DNA of 64,000 nucleotides from Hyphobacterium sp. SN044. Its GTDB lineage: Bacteria > Pseudomonadota > Alphaproteobacteria > Caulobacterales > Maricaulaceae. Position 1 is the stretch's first letter, and every line of letters starts with the position of its first letter. Shown here in pieces: positions 1-10,833 of this stretch. The notes under the pieces are model-generated. The model ran no database searches. It saw nothing but the letters and a program-made list of their open reading frames with translations, and was not told where the DNA came from. The stretch is from NCBI RefSeq assembly GCF_021864465.1, contig NZ_JAKKUV010000006.1, positions 181,197 through 245,196 on the forward strand, written 5' to 3'. Both the position numbers and the translations under genes were made by a program.

Positions 1-417
1 GTCGCCGGGGCCCTGCAGGACCGCGAACGCGCCACGCTGGTCGGCATGACCAGCTTCGGCAAGGGCTCGGTCCAGACCATCATCCCGCTGCGCGGCGGCC
101 GTGACGGTGCGCTGCGCCTCACGACGGGCCGCTACTACACCCCGTCGGGCCGCTCCATCCAGGCCACCGGCATCGAGCCGGACTGGCTGATCTCCTCGCG
201 TCGCTTCGATGTCGAAGAGGCCGAAGACGAACAGATGAGTGAAGCGGCACTGCCGAACGCGCTCGAGAACGAGAATGGCGACGAACGTCCCACGATCGAT
301 TTCTCGGCCGTCGAGCAGCCGCCCGAAGACTGGGCCGAGGGTGAGGATTACCAGCTGCATCGCGCACTGGAAGTCCTGCGTACGATGACGGGCCGCGAAC
401 AGGCCTCGCTCAACTGA
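1..417 (+). CDS. ctpA: C-terminal processing peptidase (S41, CtpA), 3' end only
   Basis: The reading frame is open from base 1, so the gene starts upstream of the window and only the last 138 codons are present. The first residues ([14 protein letters not shown]) and the motif FGKGSVQT match the core of the S41 protease domain; the lysine of FGKGSVQ is the general base of the Ser-Lys dyad in this family, while the catalytic serine lies outside the window. The glycine-rich [14 protein letters not shown] follows as usual, then an acidic, low-complexity tail. CtpA-type enzymes are envelope proteases that trim C-termini of periplasmic proteins. In alphaproteobacteria ctpA commonly precedes the divergent polysaccharide deacetylase and rppH, as it does here. 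Confidence 0.9.
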   Translation, partial: VAGALQDRERATLVGMTSFGKGSVQTIIPLRGGRDGALRLTTGRYYTPSGRSIQATGIEPDWLISSRRFDVEEAEDEQMSEAALPNALENENGDERPTIDFSAVEQPPEDWAEGEDYQLHRALEVLRTMTGREQASLN

Positions 418-540
418 TCGAAGCAGGCCGGAAAGCCTGTCCGATTAACCCTTTCTTTCCCGCGACGCTTCAGCGTCCGGCATGAGCGGAGAACCGGCGA
501 TTCGGGCCGGTCTTCCGTCATGACCGGACACTGACGCGAC

Positions 541-1779
541 ATGGCGACCACAACGCGCAAGACAAACGAGCTGGCACCGCTCCGCGCCCCGCTGATCGCG
601 GGTGGCGGAACCGCCCTGCTGTTTGCCGCCGGGGTCGGCCTGATTGCACTCTTCGGCGACCCGGCCGGCCGGCCGCCGCTGGCGCGCGGCGAACTCGGCG
701 CCTTGCCGCAGCCGGAATTGCGCGCCGGGATCGAACACGCCCCCGAGGACGCGCATGCCCAGCCTGTCCGCTTCGCGGGCGAGGACACCACCGGGCATGA
801 TGACGGCCACGAGGACGAAGTCTCGCTTGCCGGGGTCAATGACGGCTTCGACCCGCCGCAGCCCGCCCATGGCTCCGACCCGGCAGACGCCGAGGCACGC
901 AACGCCGCCGTGGCCAATCCCTACGCCCTGACGCCCGCCCCGATCTCTGGCCTGACCGAGGACGGCCCGTCCGGCCCCCTCCCCGTCATCGGCCCGGACG
1001 GCCAACGCCCCGACAGCGCCTATGCGCGCCCCTTCCATGCCGACCCGGAAGCCCCGATCATCGCCGTCATCATCGGCGGCATGGGCCTCAACCGCGCCGT
1101 GACCGAGGAAGCGATCGACACGCTGCCGCCGGAAGTCTCGCTCAGCTTCGCGCCCTATTCCCGCGACCTTCAGACCTGGGTCGAACGCGCCCGCGCCGCC
1201 GGACACGAAGTGCTCATCGAAATGCCGATGGAGCCCTACGACTATCCGAACAACGACCCCGGTCCCCACACCCTGCTGGCCGACGCGTCCGAGACCGAGA
1301 ATGCCCGCCGCCTCGCCTGGGTGATGAGCCAGACCACCGGTTATTTCGCGGTGATGAATTATCTCGGCGCGCGCTTCTCCACCGCCGGTTCGCCCTTCGA
1401 GTCGACGCTGCGCCGGATCGAGGATCGCGGCGTTGCCTTCATTCATGACGGCAATGGCCGCCGCGCCGCCATCGAGACCGCCGGACACAATGCCGGCGCC
1501 CGCTTCACCATCGCCGACCGCATTCTCGACGAAGACCCCTCACCGCGCTCGATCGACGACCGCCTGCTGACGCTCGAAGCGCTGGCGCTGCAGAACGGCG
1601 CTTCGCTCGGCGCAGGCTTTGCCTATCCCGCCACCGTCGAACAGGTCGCCGACTGGGCCCGCTCGCTCGAGACGCGTGGCTATGTCCTCGCTCCGGCCTC
1701 GGCCGTTCTGGCCCGCCGCAATGAGCAGGACGGCGGGGAAGCCGCCACCCATACCGCCGATGCGGGCGGGCAGCATTGA
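541..1779 (+). CDS. Divergent polysaccharide deacetylase family protein
   Basis: A 412-residue protein with a single N-terminal membrane segment (about residues 17-38, LIAGGGTALLFAAGVGLIAL), an acidic and proline-rich linker to about residue 170, and a C-terminal divergent polysaccharide deacetylase domain (DUF610/YibQ type). The domain begins at PIIAVIIGGMGLN and includes LSFAPYSRD, the conserved EMPMEP stretch and HTLL. This family is related to NodB deacetylases, but its members usually lack the full metal site, and the substrate is unknown. The topology places the domain in the periplasm. It lies between ctpA and rppH, and its stop codon overlaps the rppH start, so the two are translationally coupled. 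Envelope or cell-wall work is inferred from context only. Confidence 0.85.
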   Translation: MATTTRKTNELAPLRAPLIAGGGTALLFAAGVGLIALFGDPAGRPPLARGELGALPQPELRAGIEHAPEDAHAQPVRFAGEDTTGHDDGHEDEVSLAGVNDGFDPPQPAHGSDPADAEARNAAVANPYALTPAPISGLTEDGPSGPLPVIGPDGQRPDSAYARPFHADPEAPIIAVIIGGMGLNRAVTEEAIDTLPPEVSLSFAPYSRDLQTWVERARAAGHEVLIEMPMEPYDYPNNDPGPHTLLADASETENARRLAWVMSQTTGYFAVMNYLGARFSTAGSPFESTLRRIEDRGVAFIHDGNGRRAAIETAGHNAGARFTIADRILDEDPSPRSIDDRLLTLEALALQNGASLGAGFAYPATVEQVADWARSLETRGYVLAPASAVLARRNEQDGGEAATHTADAGGQH

Positions 1780-2273
1780 CCGGGCAGCCGGACCTGTCCC
1801 GCTACCGCCCCAATGCCGGGGCCGTCCTGTTCAACGCCGAGGGTAAGGTCTGGATCGGCCGCCGCGCCGATACGCCCCCGCCCTGGCAGTGGCAATTCCC
1901 GCAGGGCGGCATCGATCGCGGCGAAACGCCCGAAGCCGCCGGCCTGCGCGAGCTTTACGAAGAGACGGGTATCCCCGCGGACAAGGCCGAGCCGCTCGGC
2001 ACGATCACAGACTGGCTGACCTATGACTTCCCGCCGGAAATCCGCGACCACCACAGGCACGCCAGCCGCGGCCATCTCGGCCAGAAGCAGCGCTGGTTCG
2101 CCTACCGCTTTCTGGGGTCGGATTCAGACGTCGACCTGGAATGCCATGGCGAGGTCGAGTTCGACGCCTGGCGCTGGGAAGACCTCGCCGCCGTCCCGCC
2201 CCTGATCATCCCGTGGAAACGCCACGTCTATGACGTGGTGGCCCGGGAGTTCGCGCAGTTCTCAAAACCCTGA
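1776..2273 (+). CDS. rppH: RNA pyrophosphohydrolase (Nudix)
   Basis: A 165-residue Nudix hydrolase that removes pyrophosphate from the 5' triphosphate end of RNA and thereby triggers mRNA decay. The N-terminus has the RppH signature YRPNAGAVLFN, followed by WQWQFPQGGIDRGE and a complete Nudix box (GGIDRGETPEAAGLRELYEE). Length and motif order fit alphaproteobacterial RppH/IalA. The chosen start is TTG at 1776, whose last two bases begin the TGA stop of the upstream deacetylase; no ATG lies closer to the conserved N-terminus. The coupling implies co-transcription with the upstream gene. A palindromic repeat begins six bases after the stop. Confidence 0.93.
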   Translation: MTGQPDLSRYRPNAGAVLFNAEGKVWIGRRADTPPPWQWQFPQGGIDRGETPEAAGLRELYEETGIPADKAEPLGTITDWLTYDFPPEIRDHHRHASRGHLGQKQRWFAYRFLGSDSDVDLECHGEVEFDAWRWEDLAAVPPLIIPWKRHVYDVVAREFAQFSKP

Positions 2274-2278
2274 TCTTC

Positions 2279-2437
2279 CCCGGGATCCCTGCGAAGGCAG
2301 GGATCCAGTCTGGACTCGTGTCCGCTCCGGAATCTCGCTGACGCTCCCCGGTTTCGCGTCAGCGAAGACCGGGGTCCGCCGTTTTCGCAAATTCTGGATC
2401 CCGGATCGCCCTGACGGGCGTCCGGGAAACGTCGGCT
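2279..2437. repeat. Family A palindromic repeat, copy 1
   Basis: Intergenic repeat built of three small palindromes: GGATCCCTGCGAAGGCAGGG, then a block of the form CTCCCCGGTTTCGC...GCGAAGACCGGGGTCC, then CCCGGATCGCCCTGACGGGC ending in GGGAAACGTC. The same modules recur near 39.7, 48.4, 50.4, 52.4, 56.7 and 63.8 kb. It begins directly after the rppH stop and fills the gap to the convergent membrane protein gene. It resembles REP-type elements; no coding function is seen. Confidence 0.85.
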
Positions 2438-2465
2438 AGGTCGGTTTCGGTAGGGAGAGAAGGAA

Positions 2466-2717
2466 CTAACCCCGCCGTGCCCGCAGCGCCCGCACGAGAC
2501 CTATGATCGAGATCAGAAGCCAGAAGCCCTCGATCGCGATCGAGGCCGGGTTCGGCCGGTAGATCAGCGAGTAGAGCAGGAGGATCGCCCCCAGACCGTT
2601 GATCGCGGGATGGCGCCAGTCCGTGCGTTCCACGCCGGCCGTCTGCTGCCAGAAATAACAGACGAGGATCATGGCGACGCCGACGAAGCCGACAAGATCA
2701 GGGAAGGTGAAGGTCAT
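2466..2717 (-). CDS. Small inner-membrane protein, CBU_0592 type
   Basis: An 83-residue protein with three predicted membrane segments: around residues 7-22 (LVGFVGVAMILVCYFW), 38-53 (INGLGAILLLYSLIY) and 60-76 (AIEGFWLLISIIGLV), ending in a basic RALRARRG tail. The pattern matches the small uncharacterised CBU_0592-like membrane family, which often shows the same FVGVAMILVCYFWQQ opening. No function is known. It lies downstream of atpC on the same strand but behind the atp terminator, so it is probably a separate transcript or read-through product. Confidence 0.7.
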   Translation of the reverse strand: MTFTFPDLVGFVGVAMILVCYFWQQTAGVERTDWRHPAINGLGAILLLYSLIYRPNPASIAIEGFWLLISIIGLVRALRARRG

Positions 2718-2726
2718 GGGGGCACC

Positions 2727-2764
2727 TGAAAAGCAAACCGGCGGACCGCATCGCGATCCGCCGG
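2727..2764 (-). terminator. Intrinsic terminator of the atpC transcript
   Basis: On the minus strand an 8-bp stem (CCGGCGGA pairing with TCCGCCGG, arms at 2757-2764 and 2738-2745) is followed by TTTGCTTTTC. It lies 25 bases beyond the atpC stop codon and before the next minus-strand gene, the expected place for the end of the atp transcript. Confidence 0.8.
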
Positions 2765-2788
2765 CCAGACTGTAGCATTTGAATTGGC

Positions 2789-3193
2789 CTACGCCGCCCG
2801 GGCCGCGTCGCGCAGGGCTTCGAGGCGGGCGAGCGCCGCTTCGGCGTGCTCGCGCTCATGGTCTTCCTTGGCCGCGGAGATGTCTTCGCGGGCATTCTGG
2901 ATTTCGGCGTCGAGGCCCGAAGCGTCGAAGGTCGCGAGATCGATGGCTTCCTCGGCCAGAACCGACAGACCGTCCGGCGTCACTTCGGCGAAACCGCCGC
3001 GGATGAAGGTGCGCGTCACCTGCCCGCCGTCATGCACCGCGATGGCGCCCATGCGGATCGCGCTCATCAGCGGGGCGTGGCCGGGAAGGACGCCGAATTC
3101 GCCTTCTTCGCCGGGCACGACGACCATGTCGACTTCGCCTTCGAACAGGCGCTGTTCCGGGGAAACGAGATCGAAATGAAGCTTGTCGGCCAT
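2789..3193 (-). CDS. atpC: ATP synthase F1 epsilon subunit
   Basis: A 134-residue epsilon subunit of the F1 sector, part of the central rotor stalk and a regulator of ATP hydrolysis. The N-terminal beta-sandwich signature is clear (LHFDLVSPEQRLFEGEVD, then VVVPGEEGEFGVLPGHAPL), followed by the short alpha-helical hairpin rich in Ala/Glu/Arg. Length and start match the family. It is the last subunit gene of the cluster, but it is separated from atpD by a secreted-protein gene of unknown function and by a terminator-like hairpin, so its expression may not be simply tied to atpHAGD. Confidence 0.95.
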   Translation of the reverse strand: MADKLHFDLVSPEQRLFEGEVDMVVVPGEEGEFGVLPGHAPLMSAIRMGAIAVHDGGQVTRTFIRGGFAEVTPDGLSVLAEEAIDLATFDASGLDAEIQNAREDISAAKEDHEREHAEAALARLEALRDAARAA

Positions 3194-3262
3194 TGTCCTG
3201 CCTTTCGTGTCGGGCCGCTCTCTAGCAGGTGATTGCGGCTTTGTGAAACCCTCAAGTGCAAG

Positions 3263-4111
3263 TCAGTCCTGCGCCGCCTCGATGCAGGCATTGACCGGCC
3301 CGATGAGGCCGGACAGCAGCGCGTTCATCGACCCCGCGCCATTGCTCTCGATCGTCACCGTCACGTCCATGTCGGGGTAGAAGCCGACCGGAATGGTCAG
3401 CGTCTGACTGTCCCCCGAGGGCGGGGCCGGCGGCGGAGGCGGCGGTGCGCCCGGCGGCGGACCATAGGGCGAAAGCGGCAGCGAGATGGCGGCGAGCGAC
3501 TCGATCCCGTCGCGCACGCCGGGGCATTCGTCCTCGCGGACCGCACGGGTCTGGATCATGGCGTCGAGCCGGGCGTGGACTTGCGATTCCAGGCCGAAAT
3601 CACTGCGGAAACTGTTGTCCACTGCGTCGGGGGCAATGCCCTGTTCGCGCAGCCGGGCCGCAAAGGCTGCTCCGTCGAACGTGTCATAGGCGATGGCGTG
3701 GATGTCGTTCGCCTGTGTCGTGAAGCGCGCCGAGCGGTAGCGCCAGAGACAGCCCTCCGCATCGCCATATCCGGCATTGACCGGACAGACCTCCTCGAAG
3801 GCGAACAGCGTGCCGTGGGGTATCCACCAGCTGATCGCTTCATAGCTCGGCCCTTCCAGATCCGTGCGCCAGGCCTCCGGATCATCGCTGTAGCCGGGCA
3901 GGCGCAGCGCATCGAACGCCGCCTGACGGCGCGTCGCCGTCTCGCCGCGCACCCAGTAGAGATAGGCATACCAGAGCCGATCCGTGGAATAGCCGTCATA
4001 GCTTTCCGGCAGCCCGTCGGGCGGCGGGGGCGGGGGCGGCGGCACGCTGGCGGATGCAGCGGCCGATACGGCCAGAGCCAATGCGCTCGCGGCAAGCAGA
4101 ATGCGTTTCAT
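3263..4111 (-). CDS. Secreted proline-rich protein of unknown function between atpD and atpC
   Basis: A 282-residue protein that I do not recognise. It begins [20 protein letters not shown], a typical Sec signal peptide, followed by a run of eight prolines. A globular region rich in Trp and Tyr carries four cysteines (EEVCPVN, EGCLWRY, DECPGV and a last one near the C-terminus, NACIE), which suggests disulfides in the periplasm. A second proline-rich linker near residues 213-228 leads to a C-terminal segment. ATG at 4111 is preferred over the in-frame ATG at 4132 because it has AGGGGA five bases upstream and begins the signal peptide directly. Its place between two F1 subunit genes is unusual; any role in ATP synthase biology is speculation. 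Confidence 0.75.
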   Translation of the reverse strand: MKRILLAASALALAVSAAASASVPPPPPPPPDGLPESYDGYSTDRLWYAYLYWVRGETATRRQAAFDALRLPGYSDDPEAWRTDLEGPSYEAISWWIPHGTLFAFEEVCPVNAGYGDAEGCLWRYRSARFTTQANDIHAIAYDTFDGAAFAARLREQGIAPDAVDNSFRSDFGLESQVHARLDAMIQTRAVREDECPGVRDGIESLAAISLPLSPYGPPPGAPPPPPPAPPSGDSQTLTIPVGFYPDMDVTVTIESNGAGSMNALLSGLIGPVNACIEAAQD

Positions 4112-4170
4112 GAAATTCCCCTGTCTGGCCATGAAGGCTAGGCATCGGGGAGCAAGGGATCAAACGAAAA

Positions 4171-4207
4171 CACAACGAAAAAGGCCGGCCCCATCGGGAC
4201 CGGCCTT
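4171..4207 (-). terminator. Terminator-like hairpin after atpD
   Basis: On the minus strand AAGGCCGG (4200-4207) pairs with CCGGCCTT (4181-4188), with inner CCC/GGG pairs across a short loop, and is followed by TTTCGTTGTG and TTTTCG. It lies 26 bases beyond the atpD stop and before the secreted protein and atpC. As an intrinsic terminator or attenuator it would separate atpHAGD from atpC. Confidence 0.75.
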
Positions 4208-4232
4208 GAACTTTCGCAGGAGATGCGAGGTC

Positions 4233-6591
<2,359 letters not shown>

Positions 6592-6616
6592 TCAGGCTCT
6601 CCTGACGCCGTTCGCC

Positions 6617-8155
<1,539 letters not shown>

Positions 8156-8713
8156 CTAAGCCTCTTTCATCGCTGTACGTAGCCCGTCCAGCTTGGTGCG
8201 GAGGGACGAATCGAACATGCGGGAGCCGACCTGAACGATCAGCCCACCCAAAACAGCCGGATCCACATCGGTCCGGATCTCGATATCACGCCCGAGGGCG
8301 CGCTTCAGGGACGCCTTGAGGGCATCGATTTCTTTTTGCGTCAGCTTGGCGGCGCTGGTGACATGCGCCTCGCTGACACCGCGTTCGGCGGCGGCCAGCG
8401 CAGCGAAACCGCGCGCCAGATCACCGGCCAGTCCGGCGCGGCCATTGCGGGCCATCACGCCGAGCGTGTTCTTGGTCAGGTCGTTGAAGCCGGCCTTGTC
8501 GGCGATCGCGGCGAGCGCCGCAGCCTTGCCTTCGCCCTCGTAGAGCGGGCTCGAAAGCGCTTCGCCCAGTTCGGCATTTTCGGTCAGGGCGGCCAGCAGG
8601 CCATTGAGATCGGCTTCGACGGCGTCGATGGCCTTGGCGTCTTTCGCCAGCTCGAAAAGGGCGGTCGCATAGCGTTCCGCCGCGCCACCGATTTTTGCCA
8701 TCTTTCCGCTCAT
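8156..8713 (-). CDS. atpH: ATP synthase F1 delta subunit (OSCP)
   Basis: The 185-residue delta subunit, which joins F1 to the peripheral stalk. The N-terminal helical bundle has AERYATALFELAKDAKAID, and the C-terminal part ends DPAVLGGLIVQVGSRMFDSSLRTKL (shown here in parts: LGGLIVQVG, FDSSLRTKLD), the delta/OSCP signature. The reading frame is open upstream to a GTG at 8746, but ATG at 8713 (MSGKMAKIGG) gives the usual length and is preferred; ATG at 8701 is a further option. It is the first gene of the operon. No Fo genes are present; in alphaproteobacteria these normally lie in a separate operon. Confidence 0.93.
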   Translation of the reverse strand: MSGKMAKIGGAAERYATALFELAKDAKAIDAVEADLNGLLAALTENAELGEALSSPLYEGEGKAAALAAIADKAGFNDLTKNTLGVMARNGRAGLAGDLARGFAALAAAERGVSEAHVTSAAKLTQKEIDALKASLKRALGRDIEIRTDVDPAVLGGLIVQVGSRMFDSSLRTKLDGLRTAMKEA

Positions 8714-8849
8714 CGAACCCGTGCCGTGCCCGTTATGCCTGATCACGCGTGCGCATGTCTCATTTGGGACCGCGCAAGCGTTTGAAACTTCGGTGATTTT
8801 TTCGACGACCCGACCGCCACGAAAACGGCCTTTTCATCAAATCGGCGCC

Positions 8850-8878
8850 GCTCTAGCACAGGGGGGAGGGGGCGGCAA
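8850..8878 (-). promoter_or_regulatory. Likely housekeeping promoter of the atpHAGD operon
   Basis: On the minus strand TTGCCGC (8872-8878) and GCTAGAGC (8850-8857) are separated by 14 bases. This fits the Caulobacter housekeeping consensus TTGaCGS-N(10-14)-GCTAnAWC with two mismatches. It would start transcription near 8843, leaving a leader of about 130 bases before atpH. The match is by eye. Confidence 0.55.
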
Positions 8879-8972
8879 CCTCAACCGGCTGCGGCAATCA
8901 CGGCCCTCGCGCAAGGCTGACATCACCCTCCGCATACGGCAGCTTCTCCGGCGGGGAGCGGAAGGACTTCGG

Positions 8973-10091
8973 ATGCGTGACGTCATCGTCATCGGGCTCG
9001 GCGCAATGGGCAGTGCCGCGGCCTGGCAGTTGGCCCGCCGCGGCGCGGACGTGCTGGGGCTGGAGCAGTTCGCGGAGGGCCACGGCAAGGGCTCGAGCCA
9101 TGGCCGCACGCGGGTGATCCGCCGCATCTATTCCGAAGGCCCGGTCTACATGCCCCTTCTCTCCCGCGCCTATGCGCTCTGGGACGCGATGGCGGCGGAG
9201 AGCGGCGAGACCTTCCTGGTCCGCACCGGCGGGCTCGATATCGCACCCGAAGGCGCACCCTCCCTGACAAACGCCATCGCCTGCGCCGAAGCGGAGGAAA
9301 TCGCGCACGACGTGCTTGACGCCGATTCGCTGCGTGCCCGCTGGCCGGAGCTTCGCGTGCCGGACGGCTTTGCCGCCGTCCATGCTCCTGATTCGGGCCA
9401 GCTCCGCTCCGACGCGGCCAATCGCTGGATGCGGAAGGCCGCCCGGGCCGCGGGCGCCGAATTGCGATTCGACACCCCCGTCCTCGGCTGGCGGCGCACC
9501 GGCGATCGCATCGCCGTCGAGACCCCCACAGGGACCGAGACAACGAAACGCCTCGTCATCGCCGCCGGGGCCTGGGCCGGAACGCTGCTGCCGGAGATCG
9601 ATTCGGCCTTGATCGTGGAACGTCAGGTCGTTGGCTGGTTTGCGCCTTCGACCGGCGTTGACCTTGCCCGCCTCCCCGTCTTTCAGGTCGAGCCGCCGGG
9701 CGGCCGCCGTTACTACGTCCTGCCGCCGCTCGACGGATCCGGCACCAAGATCGGCCTCTACGGTCATCGCGGCGAACGCGGGCCGGACATGTGCGAAGGC
9801 CGCGCACCCGACGCCGAAGACGAAGCCCTGCTACGCTCGGGGCTGGCGGAATGGCTGCCCGCCGCGAACGGAGGGCTGGAAACGCTTCAGGAATGCCGCT
9901 TCACGCGAACGTCGGACGACCGCTTCATCATCGGCAACTGGCCGGAGGACGAGGCCGTCACCCTCCTCTCCCCCTGTTCCGGGCATGGCTACAAATTCGC
10001 CCCGGCGATCGGAGAGGCTGCGGCACAGCTGACCCTCGGAGAAACGCCGGCGGTCGACCTGTCACCCTTCGCCGTGACCCGCCTTCGCTAG
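8973..10091 (+). CDS. solA: Flavin amine oxidase, N-methyltryptophan/sarcosine oxidase type
   Basis: A 372-residue FAD enzyme of the MSOX/MTOX family, which oxidises N-methyl amino acids to the free amine, formaldehyde and hydrogen peroxide. It opens with the dinucleotide-binding fold VIGLGAMGSAAAWQLARRG, keeps SHGRTRVIRRIYSE, and has Cys308 in QECRFTRTSDDRFIIG, at the position of the cysteine that covalently holds FAD, then SGHGYKFAPAIGE. ATG at 8973 is preferred over upstream in-frame starts because it begins right at the FAD fold and follows GGAGCGGAAGGA. Length and Cys position equal E. coli SolA, but the substrate (sarcosine or another N-methyl compound) cannot be read from sequence. It overlaps the convergent terC by 30 bases. 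Confidence 0.85.
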   Translation: MRDVIVIGLGAMGSAAAWQLARRGADVLGLEQFAEGHGKGSSHGRTRVIRRIYSEGPVYMPLLSRAYALWDAMAAESGETFLVRTGGLDIAPEGAPSLTNAIACAEAEEIAHDVLDADSLRARWPELRVPDGFAAVHAPDSGQLRSDAANRWMRKAARAAGAELRFDTPVLGWRRTGDRIAVETPTGTETTKRLVIAAGAWAGTLLPEIDSALIVERQVVGWFAPSTGVDLARLPVFQVEPPGGRRYYVLPPLDGSGTKIGLYGHRGERGPDMCEGRAPDAEDEALLRSGLAEWLPAANGGLETLQECRFTRTSDDRFIIGNWPEDEAVTLLSPCSGHGYKFAPAIGEAAAQLTLGETPAVDLSPFAVTRLR

Positions 10092-10808
10092 CCGGTCTTT
10101 CGTCCGCGCCCGGCGGTAGAGGATGTTGAACACCTCCACCAGCAGCGAGAAGGCGATGGCGAAGTAGATGTAGCCGCGCGGGATGTGGAAGCCGAGACCG
10201 TCTGCGATCAGCGCCACGCCGATCAGGAGGAGGAAGCTCAGCGCCAGCATCTTGGTCGTCGGGTGCTTCTGGATGAATTCGCCGACCGACTTCGCCGCCA
10301 GCAGCATCACGCCGATCGCGATGACGACCGCCGTGATCATCACCGGCAGCACATCGGTCATGCCGACGGCGGTGATGATGGAATCGATCGAGAAGACCGC
10401 ATCGATGACCGCGATCTGCGCCACCGCAGCGGCGAAGGCCATCTGCGCCGCGCCGCTTCGTTCGTGTTCCTCGCCCTCGATATTTTCGTGGATCTCCCAC
10501 GTCCCCTTGGCCAGCAGGAAAAGGCCTCCGCCGATCAGGATGATGTCGCGCCACGAGAAATCATGGCCGAACAGCGAGAACAGGCTGGCTTCCAGATGTG
10601 TCAGCCAGACGAGGCTGAACAGCAGGATGATCCGCATGATCAACGCGAGCGCCAACCCTAATCGCCGCGCGGCCGCTTGCTGGTGCGCCGGCAGCTTGCC
10701 CGCGATCACCGCGATGAAGACGACATTGTCGATGCCCAGGACGATTTCGAGGAAGGTCAGGGTGGCGAGCGCCATCCAGATTTCCGGCGAGGTCAGGGCT
10801 TCGATCAT
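10062..10808 (-). CDS. TerC family integral membrane protein
   Basis: A 248-residue membrane protein of the TerC family, linked in other bacteria to tellurite resistance and metal-ion (notably manganese) export. The signature FLEIVLGIDNVVFIAVIAGKLP lies in the first 45 residues, and a second acidic repeat VIDAVFSIDSIITAVGMTD occurs near residue 140; both conserved Asp residues sit inside membrane helices, as expected. About seven hydrophobic segments are visible, with a Glu-rich cytoplasmic loop (HENIEGEEHERS) in the middle. A TerC/Alx-like manganese role is possible but unproven. Its 3' end overlaps solA by 30 bases in convergent orientation. Confidence 0.88.
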   Translation of the reverse strand: MIEALTSPEIWMALATLTFLEIVLGIDNVVFIAVIAGKLPAHQQAAARRLGLALALIMRIILLFSLVWLTHLEASLFSLFGHDFSWRDIILIGGGLFLLAKGTWEIHENIEGEEHERSGAAQMAFAAAVAQIAVIDAVFSIDSIITAVGMTDVLPVMITAVVIAIGVMLLAAKSVGEFIQKHPTTKMLALSFLLLIGVALIADGLGFHIPRGYIYFAIAFSLLVEVFNILYRRARTKDRLAKAGHGEG

Positions 10809-10833
10809 TCTGGCGGTCTCCGTCAGCGGGGGG

